In this document: piece by piece, positions 42,440 to 53,162 of the stretch
How positions within the stretch are numbered: position 1 is the stretch's first letter
How the letters are laid out: each line of letters begins with the position of its first letter
From: Flectonema sp. DT1601
Lineage: Eukaryota; Euglenozoa; Diplonemea; Diplonemida; Diplonemidae
Length of the DNA stretch: 64,000 nucleotides
Assembly (NCBI GenBank): GCA_964019425.1
Contig: OZ025801.1
Location: 620,001 to 684,000 of the forward strand
Direction of reading: 5' to 3'
Notes under the pieces: generated by a model
Told to the model about the DNA's origin: nothing
The model's input: the letters and a program-made list of their open reading frames with translations, nothing else
The model's database searches: none
Translations under genes and position numbers: made by a program

Positions 42440-42690
42440 TAGGCGTTCTACGTCCTTTTTCCAAGACAGTGCCGCCCTTCTTAAGGGGACTGTGTGCGCC
42501 TTCAGCACGCTTAAGAGCGAGCCAATAGCAGGTCTGTGATGCTCCTAAATGTCCTAGGCTGCACGCGCACTACACCGACGCATTAAACGAGTCTGATTGG
42601 TATCCGCCAACCTATCTTGAAGAAGATGGGAAACCTTTTTAACTTGCGTCGTGTCTCTGTGAGTTACCCTCTCGAGGTACTTATAGCAAT
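42440..42690 (+). rRNA. partial nuclear SSU (18S) rRNA fragment
   Basis: Conserved 18S order is visible: CTTCTTAAGGGGACTGTG (family CTTCTTAGAGGGACTAT), CCAATAGCAGGTCTGTGATG, CTCCTAAATGTCCTAGGCTG, CACGCGCACTACACCGACGC and AACGAGTCTGA. A region ending AACTTGCGTCGTG follows. The 5' and 3' neighbours do not follow 18S, so this is a scrap of about 200-250 bp. The GGCTGCACGCGCACTACA wording is a little unlike the commonest GGCCGCACGCGCGCTACA. Confidence 0.8.
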
Positions 42691-43099
42691 GCTGAATTAA
42701 AAAACTAATTAACTTGAAACGGTTCTTTGTTTGAGATGTTGTCATTTCAAGTGCGGTAGTTTGCAACGCTAAAGAACTCACAAATCGTGTCTGTTGTCTC
42801 AGCAACAGGGGACCCAATCCATAAGCCGTTTTAATGAATCGGTTGAAATAAAAAGTATTAGAAATAAAAACAAAAAAGCCTTGTTTGCGCTGACTGTTAT
42901 ATTTTTATTAAAGGGTTCACTCACTTCCTTAACTTCTTATCATAAATGAAATGGAGATATCGAAAAGAACAGTTTTCCATTTCACTTTAACAAAGAATCT
43001 GTTTCAACGCGTCGTTGATACCCTAGGGTAAGAGTAAAGAGTAATAAACAGCAAGTCGTCATTCATGACGCTACTCACATTATTTTTTTTTTTTTTTCC

Positions 43100-43430
43100 A
43101 CAAAGTCAGGGAAGTCAAAACCCCTGGGAGGCCCACGGGGTACCAGTAATTTGGTACCACAACCGTGAGACTCTAACAGGCGAGAAGAATGGTATTAACC
43201 AGAAGTAATTGACTACCAGACCCATTAATGTAGACTACTACATTCTATATTTACGAACTCCTAGGAATCCAATAAATCAGGAAAAGCTCAACAGTGCAAC
43301 AGTTAGATCGCTACCAGCAACCGTGAGTCTCGCAGACGATAAGAGACATACAATAACCTGAAACAAATGACTACCTAAACCCACCGTCCGCGCGAGCAGA
43401 CATATAAAATAGAAATATGAAATATGAAAA
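43100..43430 (+). repeat. dispersed repeat with GTCAGGGAAGTCAAAACCCC core, copy 1
   Basis: GTCAGGGAAGTCAAAACCCC is followed by CCCACGGGGTA and CGTGAGACTCTAACAGGCGA. The same order recurs at about 43960-44035, and a further relative of the tail (CAACCGTGAGTCTCGCAGAC) lies at 43319. A looser relative (GTGAGCCC.GGGAAA.CAAAACCAG) is at 49563 and 60271. Confidence 0.65.
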
Positions 43431-43959
43431 CAAGTAGATCGGGTCGGGAAGTCAGGAATTAATTTTTTTTAAAAAAAGTGTTACTGTTTTCCCACAGAAC
43501 ACCCGTCAGGAGGCAACTTGTACTTGGCTTAAACTTTTAAAGACAACCAGTTTTCTCAGATAGAATTCCAGCAGACAAAGAAAAGCAAAAGAACTGCACT
43601 AGCATGTATTTTCATCACGGGTTTTTTTTTTAAAAAAAAGCCACACTCTACCACAGACATGGTGACCAAGTAGAGCGCTGCTGAGAACTTTAATTGGATG
43701 ACTTCAGACACTAACTAGTTAGCGAACAAAGCTACTTTAAAGATATAATGTTCTGAACAACTGAGTTCGTTCAGAACACAAAAAAAAAAAAAAAAAAAAA
43801 AAAATAGAGTAGAGCAGAGTTAGAAGAAAAGGTCGAAGAACAAGAAATCCACTCAAATCCAAAAAAAAAAAAAAAAAAAAAAAAGGGAATTCCTCCTTAA
43901 TTACTGAATAGTACCTGCTGTGCACTTTTAAAAAAAAAAGATAAACAAAACTTTTTTTG

Positions 43960-44035
43960 ATGTCAGGGAAGTCAAAACCCCTGAGGAAGCCCACGGGGTA
44001 TCGTGAGACTCTCACAGGCGAGAAGAGTAGCCACG
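43960..44035 (+). repeat. dispersed repeat with GTCAGGGAAGTCAAAACCCC core, copy 2
   Basis: GTCAGGGAAGTCAAAACCCC, CCCACGGGGTATCGTGAGAC and TCTCACAGGCGAGAAGAG follow the same order as at 43105-43185. Confidence 0.7.
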
Positions 44036-44183
44036 GTATATAATTTATTCACAGCATGGGGTAACAAGAAGAGAAATCGATTCGTGATTGGTTTCTTTAA
44101 TAAAAAAGATATGATTTGAAACAGTTAAGTTCAAATAACATGTAGGAAGTAGGGAATCTATCTTTAAAAAAAAAAACAGAATT

Positions 44184-44600
44184 CCCTCTATATTCGACTC
44201 GGTGCATTCTGCGGGCTAATCAGCTCCTTGTAGATCTGGGATGCATCGTCCACTGAAATGAGTTTCAGCTTCAGGGTTTGCAGCAGGCTCCGGAAGCTCT
44301 CAAGGAGTGGCCCATTGTTTTTGCCATTGCTGACCGCCGAACCATGACCTGGAGGTCTCGGGTTCGAACTCCGTGACACCCTTTTTTCTCTTTTTCGAAA
44401 GACTGCCAAGCATGTCAAAAAAGAATTGGCTTTAACTTCAACTATACAGAAAATAATGATATAACACTGTGGTTTTTTGTTTGTGCACGAAACCGTGAAC
44501 CGACTTAAACTGATAAAGCTAAAGGAGGTTTACGTGTGCTGCCAACATTCTTTTTCGTTCTTACAATACTTGCTAAATGCAAAAAAAAAAAAAAAAAATT
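44184..44600 (+). mobile_element. truncated MITE-1 piece plus family A repeat ending in poly(A)
   Basis: From CCCTCTATATTCGACT to the A-run the sequence is almost identical to 53727-54128. It includes the junction where family A is inserted into MITE-1 (AGCATGTCAAAAAAGAATTG). The MITE ends are absent here. It starts abruptly inside MITE-1 and stops in a poly(A) run, as a 5'-truncated retroposed copy would. A tRNA-like B-box (GGGTTCGAACTCC) lies at 44360-44372. Confidence 0.8.
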
Positions 44601-44830
44601 ATTATGTGTGTAAGAAAAAGAAATCCCGTGAACCGACTTAAACTAATAAAAGTTAAAAGATGCTGCCAACATAAACAATTGTTGTGAGGAGTTATTGTCA
44701 TCAACTTGTTGGATGGAAAGATAAAGAAAGACGGATTTAACCGTACAGAAAATAGTAATATAACACTTGTTGCTGTTTTTGTTTGTAGTCACGAATACCG
44801 TGAACCGACTTAAGCTGATAAATTGGTTTA
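44600..44830 (+). repeat. two partial family A repeats
   Basis: About 44620-44672 has CCCGTGAACCGACTTAAACT with a short middle. About 44737-44825 has CAGAAAATAGTAATATAACA, CTTGTTGCTGTTTTTGTTTG and CCGTGAACCGACTTAAGCTG. Confidence 0.65.
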
Positions 44831-45139
44831 GTTAGCAAAATACAAACTGATGACTACGAGGGGTCTGGGTAGCCCGCATCAGTAAGGACCCAATCGCGAA
44901 GATTGTAGTTTCATAGTATTGATAAGCTTAAAGATGTTTGTTAAAGGTAAAAAAAAAAAAAAAAAAAATTGTGCGAATTTTTCTTCCTTCAAGATTTTCT
45001 AAAATAAATTTAAAAAAAACTTGTAGAATTATTTCCTCAGTCAGATGCTCTCAGACAATATCAACGACAACACCACTGAGAGTTACATACAACATAAAAG
45101 AAAAGCAAATTGTCGTAAACATAAAAACACCACATATCA

Positions 45140-48100
45140 CAAACATAAACCCCAAAGAAGATGTAATCGCTAATACTCAACAGGACGGTAAGAGAAGAGA
45201 GGAAAAGACAAATTACATCTTCAAAAAAGGTTTCGGTAAACAACAGACGAGTTGGTTAGTAGATAATCTTCTGAAAGAAGAACCTTAGAAAGATAAAAAA
45301 GTCTATTACATTGCGTATTGTACATCACTAATACAGATACACTAAATTAAAGAGTAATTGGTTAACCCTCTCAACAGTAACATAAGTAGACCCAATCCTG
45401 TTGGGATTGTCATAGCAAGGTATAGGCTGACGGGGTATCCCGAATATAGCATGCCAATTTGGCACAACAAAAAAAGTGGGAGGAGAAATATTTCAGACCC
45501 TTCTAGTCTCACTGTGACAACAAATACACAACACACACATCGTTAAGGAGAATACAATCAGGAAGGACAAACCAATGATAGTCATCTTCAACAATCGAAT
45601 CGTTATAAAAAATTCACACACCAGAACACAATCATAAACCCCAAAGAAGATGTAATCGCTAATACTCAACAGGACGGTAAGAGAAGAGAGGAAAGACAAA
45701 TTACATCTCCTAAACGGGTATCGGCAAACAACAGACGAGTTGGTTAGTAGATAATCTTCTGAAAGAAGAAATCTGGCATTAAAAAAAAAGTGAGAAATAC
45801 ACAACACACACATCGTTAAAGAGAATACAATCAGGAAGGACAAACCAATGTTAGTTATATAATCCAACGTTACTGTATATTATGAGTGCTAGGTAACTCA
45901 CAGTAACAGAGGACCCAATCCGTAGCCATATCCGAAGATTTCGCATGGATTGTTGAAGTAGCATCGACTGAAAGATTAATGAATACCAATATCCAGCTTT
46001 CCACCTCCCCTAGCTTATTAAACTATCGAACTAAAGAAAAAAAAATGATGGTCTTCCAACAATCGAATCGTAAAAAAGATTCACACACCAGAACACAATC
46101 ACAAACCCCAAAGAAGATGTAATCGCTAATACTCAACAGGACGGTAAGAGAAGAGAGGAAAAGACAAATTACATCTCCAAAACGGGTATCGGCAAACAAC
46201 AGACGAGTTGGTTAGTAGATAATCTTCTGAAAGAAGAAATCTGGCATTAAAAAAAAAAGTGGGAGGAGAAATACACAACACACACATCGTTAAGGAGAAT
46301 ACAATCAGGAAGGACAAACCAATGATAGTCATCTTCAACAATCGAATCGTTATAAAAAATTCACACACCAGAACACAATCACAAACCCCAAAGAAGATGT
46401 AATCGCTAATACTCAACAGGACGGTAAGAGAAGAGAGGAAAGACAAATTACATCTCCAAAACTGGTTTCGGTAAACAACAGACGAGTTGGTTAGTAGATA
46501 ATCTTCTGAAAGAAGAAATCTGGCATTAAAAAAAAAAGTGGGAGGAGAAATACACAACACACACATCGTTAAGGAGAATACAATCAGGAAGGACAAACCA
46601 ATGATAGTCATCTTCAACAATCGAATCGTTATAAAAAATTCACACACCAGAACACAATCATAAACCCCAAAGAAGATGTAATCGCTAATACTCAACAGGA
46701 CGGTAAGAGAAGAGAGGAAAGACAAATTACATCTCCTAAACTGGTTTCGGTAAACAACAGACGAGTTGGTTAGTAGATAATCTTCTGAAAGAAGAAATCT
46801 GGCATTAAAAAAAAAAGTGGGAGGAGAAATACACAACACACACATCGTTAAGGAGAATACAATCAGGAAGGACAAACCAATGATAGTCATCTTCAACAAT
46901 CGAATCGTTATAAAAAATTCACACACCAGAACACAATCATAAACCCCAAAGAAGATGTAATCGCTAATACTCAACAGGACGGTAAGAGAAGAGAGGAAAG
47001 ACAAATTACATCTCCTAAACGGGTATCGGCAAACAACAGACGAGTTGGTTAGTAGATAATCTTCTGAAAGAAGAAATCTGGCATTAAAAAAAAAGTGAGA
47101 AATACACAACACACACATCGTTAAAGAGAATACAATCAGGAAGGACAAACCAATGTTAGTTATATAATCCAACGTTACTGTATATTATGAGTGCTAGGTA
47201 ACTCACAGTAACAGAGGACCCAATCCGTAGCCATATCCGAAGATTTCGCATGGATTGTTGAAGTAGCATCGACTGAAAGATTAATGAATACCAATATCCA
47301 GCTTTCCACCTCCCCTAGCTTATTAAACTATCGAACTAAAGAAAAAAAAATGATGGTCTTCCAACAATCGAATCGTAAAAAAGATTCACACACCAGAACA
47401 CAATCACAAACCCCAAAGAAGATGTAATCGCTAATACTCAACAGGACGGTAAGAGAAGAGAGGAAAAGACAAATTACATCTCCAAAACGGGTATCGGCAA
47501 ACAACAGACGAGTTGGTTAGTAGATAATCTTCTGAAAGAAGAAATCTGGCATTAAAAAAAAAAGTGGGAGGAGAAATACACAACACACACATCGTTAAGG
47601 AGAATACAATCAGGAAGGACAAACCAATGATAGTCATCTTCAACAATCGAATCGTTATAAAAAATTCACACACCAGAACACAATCACAAACCCCAAAGAA
47701 GATGTAATCGCTAATACTCAACAGGACGGTAAGAGAAGAGAGGAAAGACAAATTACATCTCCAAAACTGGTTTCGGTAAACAACAGACGAGTTGGTTAGT
47801 AGATAATCTTCTGAAAGAAGAAATCTGGCATTAAAAAAAAAAGTGGGAGGAGAAATACACAACACACACATCGTTAAGGAGAATACAATCAGGAAGGACA
47901 AACCAATGATAGTCATCTTCAACAATCGAATCGTTATAAAAAATTCACACACCAGAACACAATCATAAACCCCAAAGAAGATGTAATCGCTAATACTCAA
48001 CAGGACGGTAAGAGAAGAGAGGAAAGACAAATTACATCTCCTAAACTGGTTTCGGTAAACAACAGACGAGTTGGTTAGTAGATAATCTTCTGAAAGAAGA

Positions 48101-48215
48101 AATCTGGCATTAAAAAAAAAAGTGGGAGGAGAAATACACAACACACACATCGTTAAGGAGAATACAATCAGGAAGGACAAACCAATGATAGTCATCTTCA
48201 ACAATCGAATCGTTA
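45140..48215 (+). repeat. satellite array of 279-bp monomers with a duplicated 1305-bp higher-order block
   Basis: The marker AATCTTCTGAAAGAAG occurs nine times between 45262 and 48090. Successive monomers are 279 bp (46301, 46580, 46859; shorter 273-bp spacing before 47132). A block starting AGGTAACTCACAGTAACAGA at 45891 recurs at 47196, exactly 1305 bp on, and the two blocks look identical wherever I compared them. Because 279 is a multiple of three, long hydrophobic frames stay open on the minus strand (348 and 257 codons). I regard these as by-products rather than genes. Confidence 0.9.
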
Positions 48216-48950
48216 TAAAAAATCCACACCACTACAGCCAAAAAATCCCAACCCAACACAAGTCAATAAAAAAAAGGGAGGCATCTATATGTAACGGAAA
48301 GCAAAAGGAGGGAAAAGGTTCCTTCCCCTCAATTGCGATCCCCATAAAAAGAGGATGAAGAACAAGCAAAGGAGAGTGAGTAAGAAAAAAAAGGTCCCAG
48401 CAAAAGCACGATAAGCCTCTTGTACAAGACTATTGCTATGGCTGCATTCAAAGAAAAATTAAGAAAAGGGAGGAAAGAAGAGCTTTTTTTTTTTTTTTTT
48501 TCTTGTTTTTTTCAAGATACATACAACTACTGCAGCAATTAGTTTGAATATTAATTTATTATAATTATAATAAGATAGCTGCACTAAATCAAAATATAAA
48601 AACACAATTGTTCTGCCGTTCCATAAAAACACTTGTGGAATATGTAGGCCTCTTAGGCCTTCATCAGTAAGTTTTGGGGGCTTCATTCCAATTTTTTGAT
48701 GAATCCAAAAAAACTGGAATTTTTTTTAATGTCCATCGAAACTTGTCAGGATGGCGGCTAGCATATATTTGCTTATTTAACCCAACGTTACCGTATATTT
48801 TGAGTGCCGTATGAGGGTAACTCACAGTAACGGAGGATCCTATCCTAGTAACCGTTTCCGAAGACTCAGTATGGATTGTTGAACTAGCTTTCAACTGAAG
48901 TGATGTAATTTAATTTATAGAAAAATTAGAAAACTACAAACTTCAGCATT
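48216..48950. repeat. diverged satellite flank and dispersed fragments
   Basis: 48655-48700 (CTTAGGCCTTCATCAGTAAG) matches 19990-20015. 48780-48900 (GAGGGTAACTCACAGTAACG, GATGATCC-like and TATGGATTGTTGAACTAGC) is a diverged copy of the satellite flank module at 45890. No gene is supported. Confidence 0.65.
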
Positions 48951-49227
48951 TTTTTTTTTCACCTTATCCCCCATTGATCTATGAAAAATAAAGAATAAAA
49001 AAAAAAAAAAAACGAAAACGAAAATTGAAAAACAGAAATATATTAAAATAAAGAAGTGACAAAAATAAAAACAAATAAATTAATAAATGAATAACAGCAC
49101 AACGAGTATGCATCGATGATATGAGTATTCTAGGAAGGGTGTTTAGGGAGAGTGGCTCACTGCAACAGAGGACCCAATCCGCATAGATTGCTACGAATAA
49201 CTGAAATAGGAAACAAAAACAAAAAAA

Positions 49228-49385
49228 ATGGCTTTAACTTAAACCATGACAGAAATAGTAATTTTACACATGTAGATGTTTTTGTCTGTTCTGTTTCACG
49301 AAAAACCGTGAACCGACATAAACTGATAAAGTTAAAAAGAAGTTTACGAAACATTCTTTTTTTTTTTTTTTTTTTTTTTGTTCTT
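49228..49385 (+). repeat. family A repeat
   Basis: ATGGCTTTAACTTAAACCAT, AAAAACCGTGAACCGACATA and AACTGATAAAGTTAAAAAG end in a T-run with TTCTTGCAATTA. The order is the same as in the 54-kb copy, on the + strand. Confidence 0.7.
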
Positions 49386-51485
49386 GCAATTAAAAAGAAT
49401 TAAAATTTGGCAATTTTTGCTGAACAATAAAAAATAGAAAAATACCGTATCAAAGTTAACTAACATATATAAACAGGTAGTAATTTATGAAACAGTATAC
49501 CAAATGGTGATGTACAGGAACACACTCCGCAAATATCGTAAAAGAATTTGTTGCTAAATTTCGTGAGCCCAGGGAAATCAAAACCAGAGGTATAATGTAT
49601 TACGGCAGAGTGCAGGTTTCAAAGAAGAAAACAAGGGGGGTAAGGATGATTGTTTTGCTTTTGTAAAACTAGCAAAAAAAAAAAAAAAAAAAAAAACCAC
49701 ATTACATCATGAAAAACGATAATTTAACGATGAATTGAACTATGGTGATTTATTTTTTTTTTTTTTTTTTTTTTTTTGAGGTAACTATTTAGATTTCGAA
49801 GAGAAAGCGAGGCTACGATCGGAATTCCTCACAATTTTAGATAACCAAAAAGTTCAATCTTTGATCTGAACTAAACGGGTGAGGACAAGAAGTCACTGCG
49901 CAGCTACAGTTCCAGAGTTAGAAAACTGAGTGCCACAGATCAGCCAGTCTAACTAATATAGATGATCGTTTTTTTTTATTTCGTGCTCCACGGTAACAAG
50001 ACGAACCTCAACATAAAGTATAATTTAAACAAAGCAAGAGAGTTGAAACAAACAATTCGAAAAACTTATCCAAATCCATCAGTTAGGACGGTAAACGGAA
50101 TCTTGTATGTCTAAAAGTAAGTCTCTCCTCCTACAACTTGTCAGGGGGGTTTGTTGTACTCCCCCCACACAATCCTTAGGTGGTCACGTATAAAAAGGTT
50201 TTCGGGAAATTTTAAAAAAAGAAAATAATAATTATTATAATAATTCTAACAGCTAAAGCCGTATAAAGGAAATAAGAAATTACTAAGCAGGACTAACCCA
50301 CACCAGTAGGACTCAGATCGGTGTATTTTTCTAACAGAAGACCCAATCGTGCAGTTTTTATAGCGCCGGCTGGATTAAACTGCTAGCTGTCCACGTTGTT
50401 AGTTTGTATCATTAATAGATTTCTTAGTTAGTTAGCGAGTCCAACATACCATCGAGTACTGGTTAGATAGACACAACAGGGTGGAATGGTTAAACCACCT
50501 GTGAGTCCCCAATATGTTGCTCAGATTTTGAATAAACAGGTTAAAAATTAAAAAATAATTTAAAAAAAAAAAAAGGAAACAAATGTGTAGCATAATGTGT
50601 GGGATAGCGGAGGATAGATAGAATGAAAGTAAAAAAAAAAAAAAAAAAAACTGACTTAACAGATATCAAGAACAAAATTCGAAAGAACGAATGATCAGAC
50701 ACCAAAGCAAGATATCAGCAAAAAAAAACCGACTCCCCAATAATTAAGTGAAAATAGGAAAAAATCGAATATGTATATAAACACGTGATTGATGGGGGAA
50801 TAAAATGATTAAAAAAAAAAAAAAAAAAAAAAAAAGAGAGAGAGAGAGAGATGCTAACCTAAGAAGTCTTTACATTCTTCCCCAAAACTACTCAATGTGA
50901 CTCCGAGGGCTGAAACTGACAGCATGCGAAAGAAGCAAAAACAGAAGAAAAAAAAAGACTTAAGCACAGCAATAAAAAAAGATTATTATTAATATGACCA
51001 ACAACAACAAAGCTGTAATGTAACGTTAGAAGTAATAATATTATTTAACTATTCTTTTTTTTTTTTTTTTTTTAAATTCATGAAATGAAAAAACACACAG
51101 GTCTAAAAAGGAGCGGAAGAGAAAATAATCCAGCGGCCTAAAACCCTCTGGGAGGAAGAAAAAACAAAATTGTTCTTTTTTGGAGTTAGGAAAACCTTTA
51201 AAACAATAAGTGTAATGGAGATAGAAAGCTTGCAAAAAAAAAAAATCAAGCTTCAAATATGGTTAAAAGAATGAATAAATAGTCAATAATTTATATCACA
51301 AAACGACTAAAAAATAAATCAGTTAACTGAAAAGGAAAGGGAAGAAAACTAAAAAAAAAATAAAACTATGTAAGTCACCAGAACATTATCTTCATACTCC
51401 TATTTTTTTTTTATTTTTTTTTTATTTCCAGAGCAAAGACAGGTTCAATTGAGCAACCCCCCCGCAATTGAGCAACCCCCCCGGT
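49386..51485. other. intergenic repeat-rich DNA
   Basis: Fragments include the GTGAGCCCAGGGAAATCAAA..ACGGCAGAGTGCAGGTTTCA module at 49563-49622, which recurs at 60271-60330, and a family B scrap near 49705-49745. There is a 19-bp direct repeat (CAATTGAGCAACCCCCCCG twice) at about 51447-51483. No gene is supported. Confidence 0.55.
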
Positions 51486-51833
51486 TCACGCCCATTTAAA
51501 GTTTGAGAATAGTTCGAAGAAACGATATCCCCAATGCCTCGCTTCACTTACATCATTAGCTATAATTTTATTGGTTCGTACCTTTTTGTTGGCACCTCTG
51601 TTACGGTGAATAACAATCGGTGGTATAGTGCGAGCCTTGTCATTAGTAACAGAGTACTCTCTTTTTGTGGATAAGTCAGATGAATATTCAACAGCTGAAC
51701 ATAATTTCTTATTATAATGATTTATTCTTCTTCTATCTACAACAGACGGAGGAATAGCAAAGGCCTTGTCGTTAGTGTGAGAGTACAACCACTCATCCTC
51801 TACTGTGATGGTCAAGGAAGCGTCTTTACACAT
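51486..51833 (-). CDS. unrecognised 115-aa protein with an internal repeat
   Basis: A single exon starting MCKDASLTITVEDEWLYSHT. Two segments resemble each other: YSHTNDKAFAIPPSVVDRRR and YSVTNDKARTIPPIVIHRNR, about 38 residues apart, followed by a basic stretch (GANKKVRTNKIIA). It ends RFFELFSNFKWA. There is no signal peptide or known domain. A strong acceptor (TTTTTTTCTTTTCCAG) lies about 40 nt before the ATG, as for other genes in the window. That and the in-frame internal repeat support it as a real gene. Confidence 0.5.
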   Translation of the reverse strand: MCKDASLTITVEDEWLYSHTNDKAFAIPPSVVDRRRINHYNKKLCSAVEYSSDLSTKREYSVTNDKARTIPPIVIHRNRGANKKVRTNKIIANDVSEARHWGYRFFELFSNFKWA

Positions 51834-52276
51834 TTTCTCTTATAATTTATTATTTACAAAAAATTTGCTGGAAAAGAAAAAAATATCAAGAACGCTTTTC
51901 ACAAGAAATATCCTGATGGAAATAATAGCGAGCACACTCACAATATCTCTCTCCTCGTTCTCCAGAACATTGTGTATTCGAACTGTGGATACCACCACAT
52001 TAGGATTACAGAAAACATTAAATTAAAGAAACCGAACATCTCAGATTCTGTCACTCCAGCGAATACCTATACGTGTGTGTGTTGGTATACCGATGTGGTA
52101 ATTGTACCACAAAAAAGGAGAAACATTGAACAAACTCCCAAGAAATTGATTAAAAAAAACAAAAAAAGAAATGGATCTTAAAGCCACACCATGATGTTGT
52201 TTGTATTAAAGAAACTGATTAGATACTTATGGAGTGATAAAAAGTTGTTCATGCTTGCTCCAAATTATAATTGGGT
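51834..52276. other. intergenic DNA
   Basis: Short + strand frames (for example 51972-52181) lack support and are on the opposite strand from every confident gene. I see nothing else here. Confidence 0.4.
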
Positions 52277-52954
52277 TTAAGTCCGCGCAGGAACCATCGT
52301 CTTAGGAATATTTTTTACTTGTGTTTTAACTACACCTTTTGTCCGAAGCTCAAGGAACTTCTTGATTCCTTCTTCAGTACGATCAGCTATTTTCTTAGAA
52401 ACAGAATTTGATATATCAGTTTGTAATATGTCCCACACAAAGTCTCGCTTATGAGAAGCTATAACAGATTGTCTTTGGATTCGCCGTTGCTCAACCGGAG
52501 CAGCCATCCAGTGTGTGTAACACGCGTCTGCGGAGCTAGGTGTTTCCCAGGTTATCTTGTTCTCCTCCATCACATAAAGATAGTCATACGCAGACCGTCG
52601 ACACAATTTAGGTACGGCTTTTTTGTTTTTAGATTTCAGTGCTTCAAAAAGCATATCCGTCTCATGTCTAATTTTGGCCTCAAGGATTTCAATATTTTTA
52701 CTCCTTGATAAAATATCTCTATTCAGAACACGGATAGAATCACCAATTTCCTTTGTAAAATCAACGCCGAATTTCATTCCCGGAATGGTTTTTTTCTTGA
52801 TTAAGTTCAAGTAGTCATCTTCGCTCCTTACTTGCAGCAATTCGCTGACCTGTGCTAATCTCAATTTAAACAATGCGACACTGGAGTTAAATTTCTTACT
52901 TACAACATATCTAGCACGCAGCCGTTTTAGCAGGCCAGGTCCCATTTCCGACAT
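52277..52954 (-). CDS. unrecognised basic protein, 225 aa
   Basis: The Met at 52954 (MSEMGPGLLKRLRARYVVSK) is chosen. A TTGGTTTCTCAG acceptor lies just upstream (about 52987), and the open frame beyond it is not protein-like. The protein is basic and helical: FKLRLAQVSELLQVRSED, a middle with LEAKIRHETDMLFEALKSKN, then KITWETPSSADACYTHWMAA, and a Lys-rich end (VKTQVKNIPKTMVPART). Size, charge and the Arg-rich start would fit a lineage-specific mitochondrial ribosomal or similar RNA-associated protein, but I have no motif to prove it. Confidence 0.55.
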   Translation of the reverse strand: MSEMGPGLLKRLRARYVVSKKFNSSVALFKLRLAQVSELLQVRSEDDYLNLIKKKTIPGMKFGVDFTKEIGDSIRVLNRDILSRSKNIEILEAKIRHETDMLFEALKSKNKKAVPKLCRRSAYDYLYVMEENKITWETPSSADACYTHWMAAPVEQRRIQRQSVIASHKRDFVWDILQTDISNSVSKKIADRTEEGIKKFLELRTKGVVKTQVKNIPKTMVPART

Positions 52955-53014
52955 ATTCGTCCCGTCCTTAGGACCCCACCTGAGAAACCAATAACAATAA
53001 CTTGACTTTGTCAC

Positions 53015-53162
53015 AGGGAGAAAAAAGAAATACTATCTAGTTGCTAAGTAAAGAGAACTTCTGTGCAATGCCAACATCATTTTTTAAGAACTGATAGGCC
53101 GATATCAAAAGCCTTACATCTTAATAAATTTGAAAATAGAAAAATAATTATATCATAACATA
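53015..53162. other. border between gene block and transposon-rich zone
   Basis: No feature is seen. From here to the end of the window base composition is more balanced and A/T runs are rarer. Confidence 0.4.

Noticed and set aside
45493-45867. 124-codon hydrophobic frame
   Set aside because: It is the first part of the satellite array; explained by monomer length being a multiple of three.
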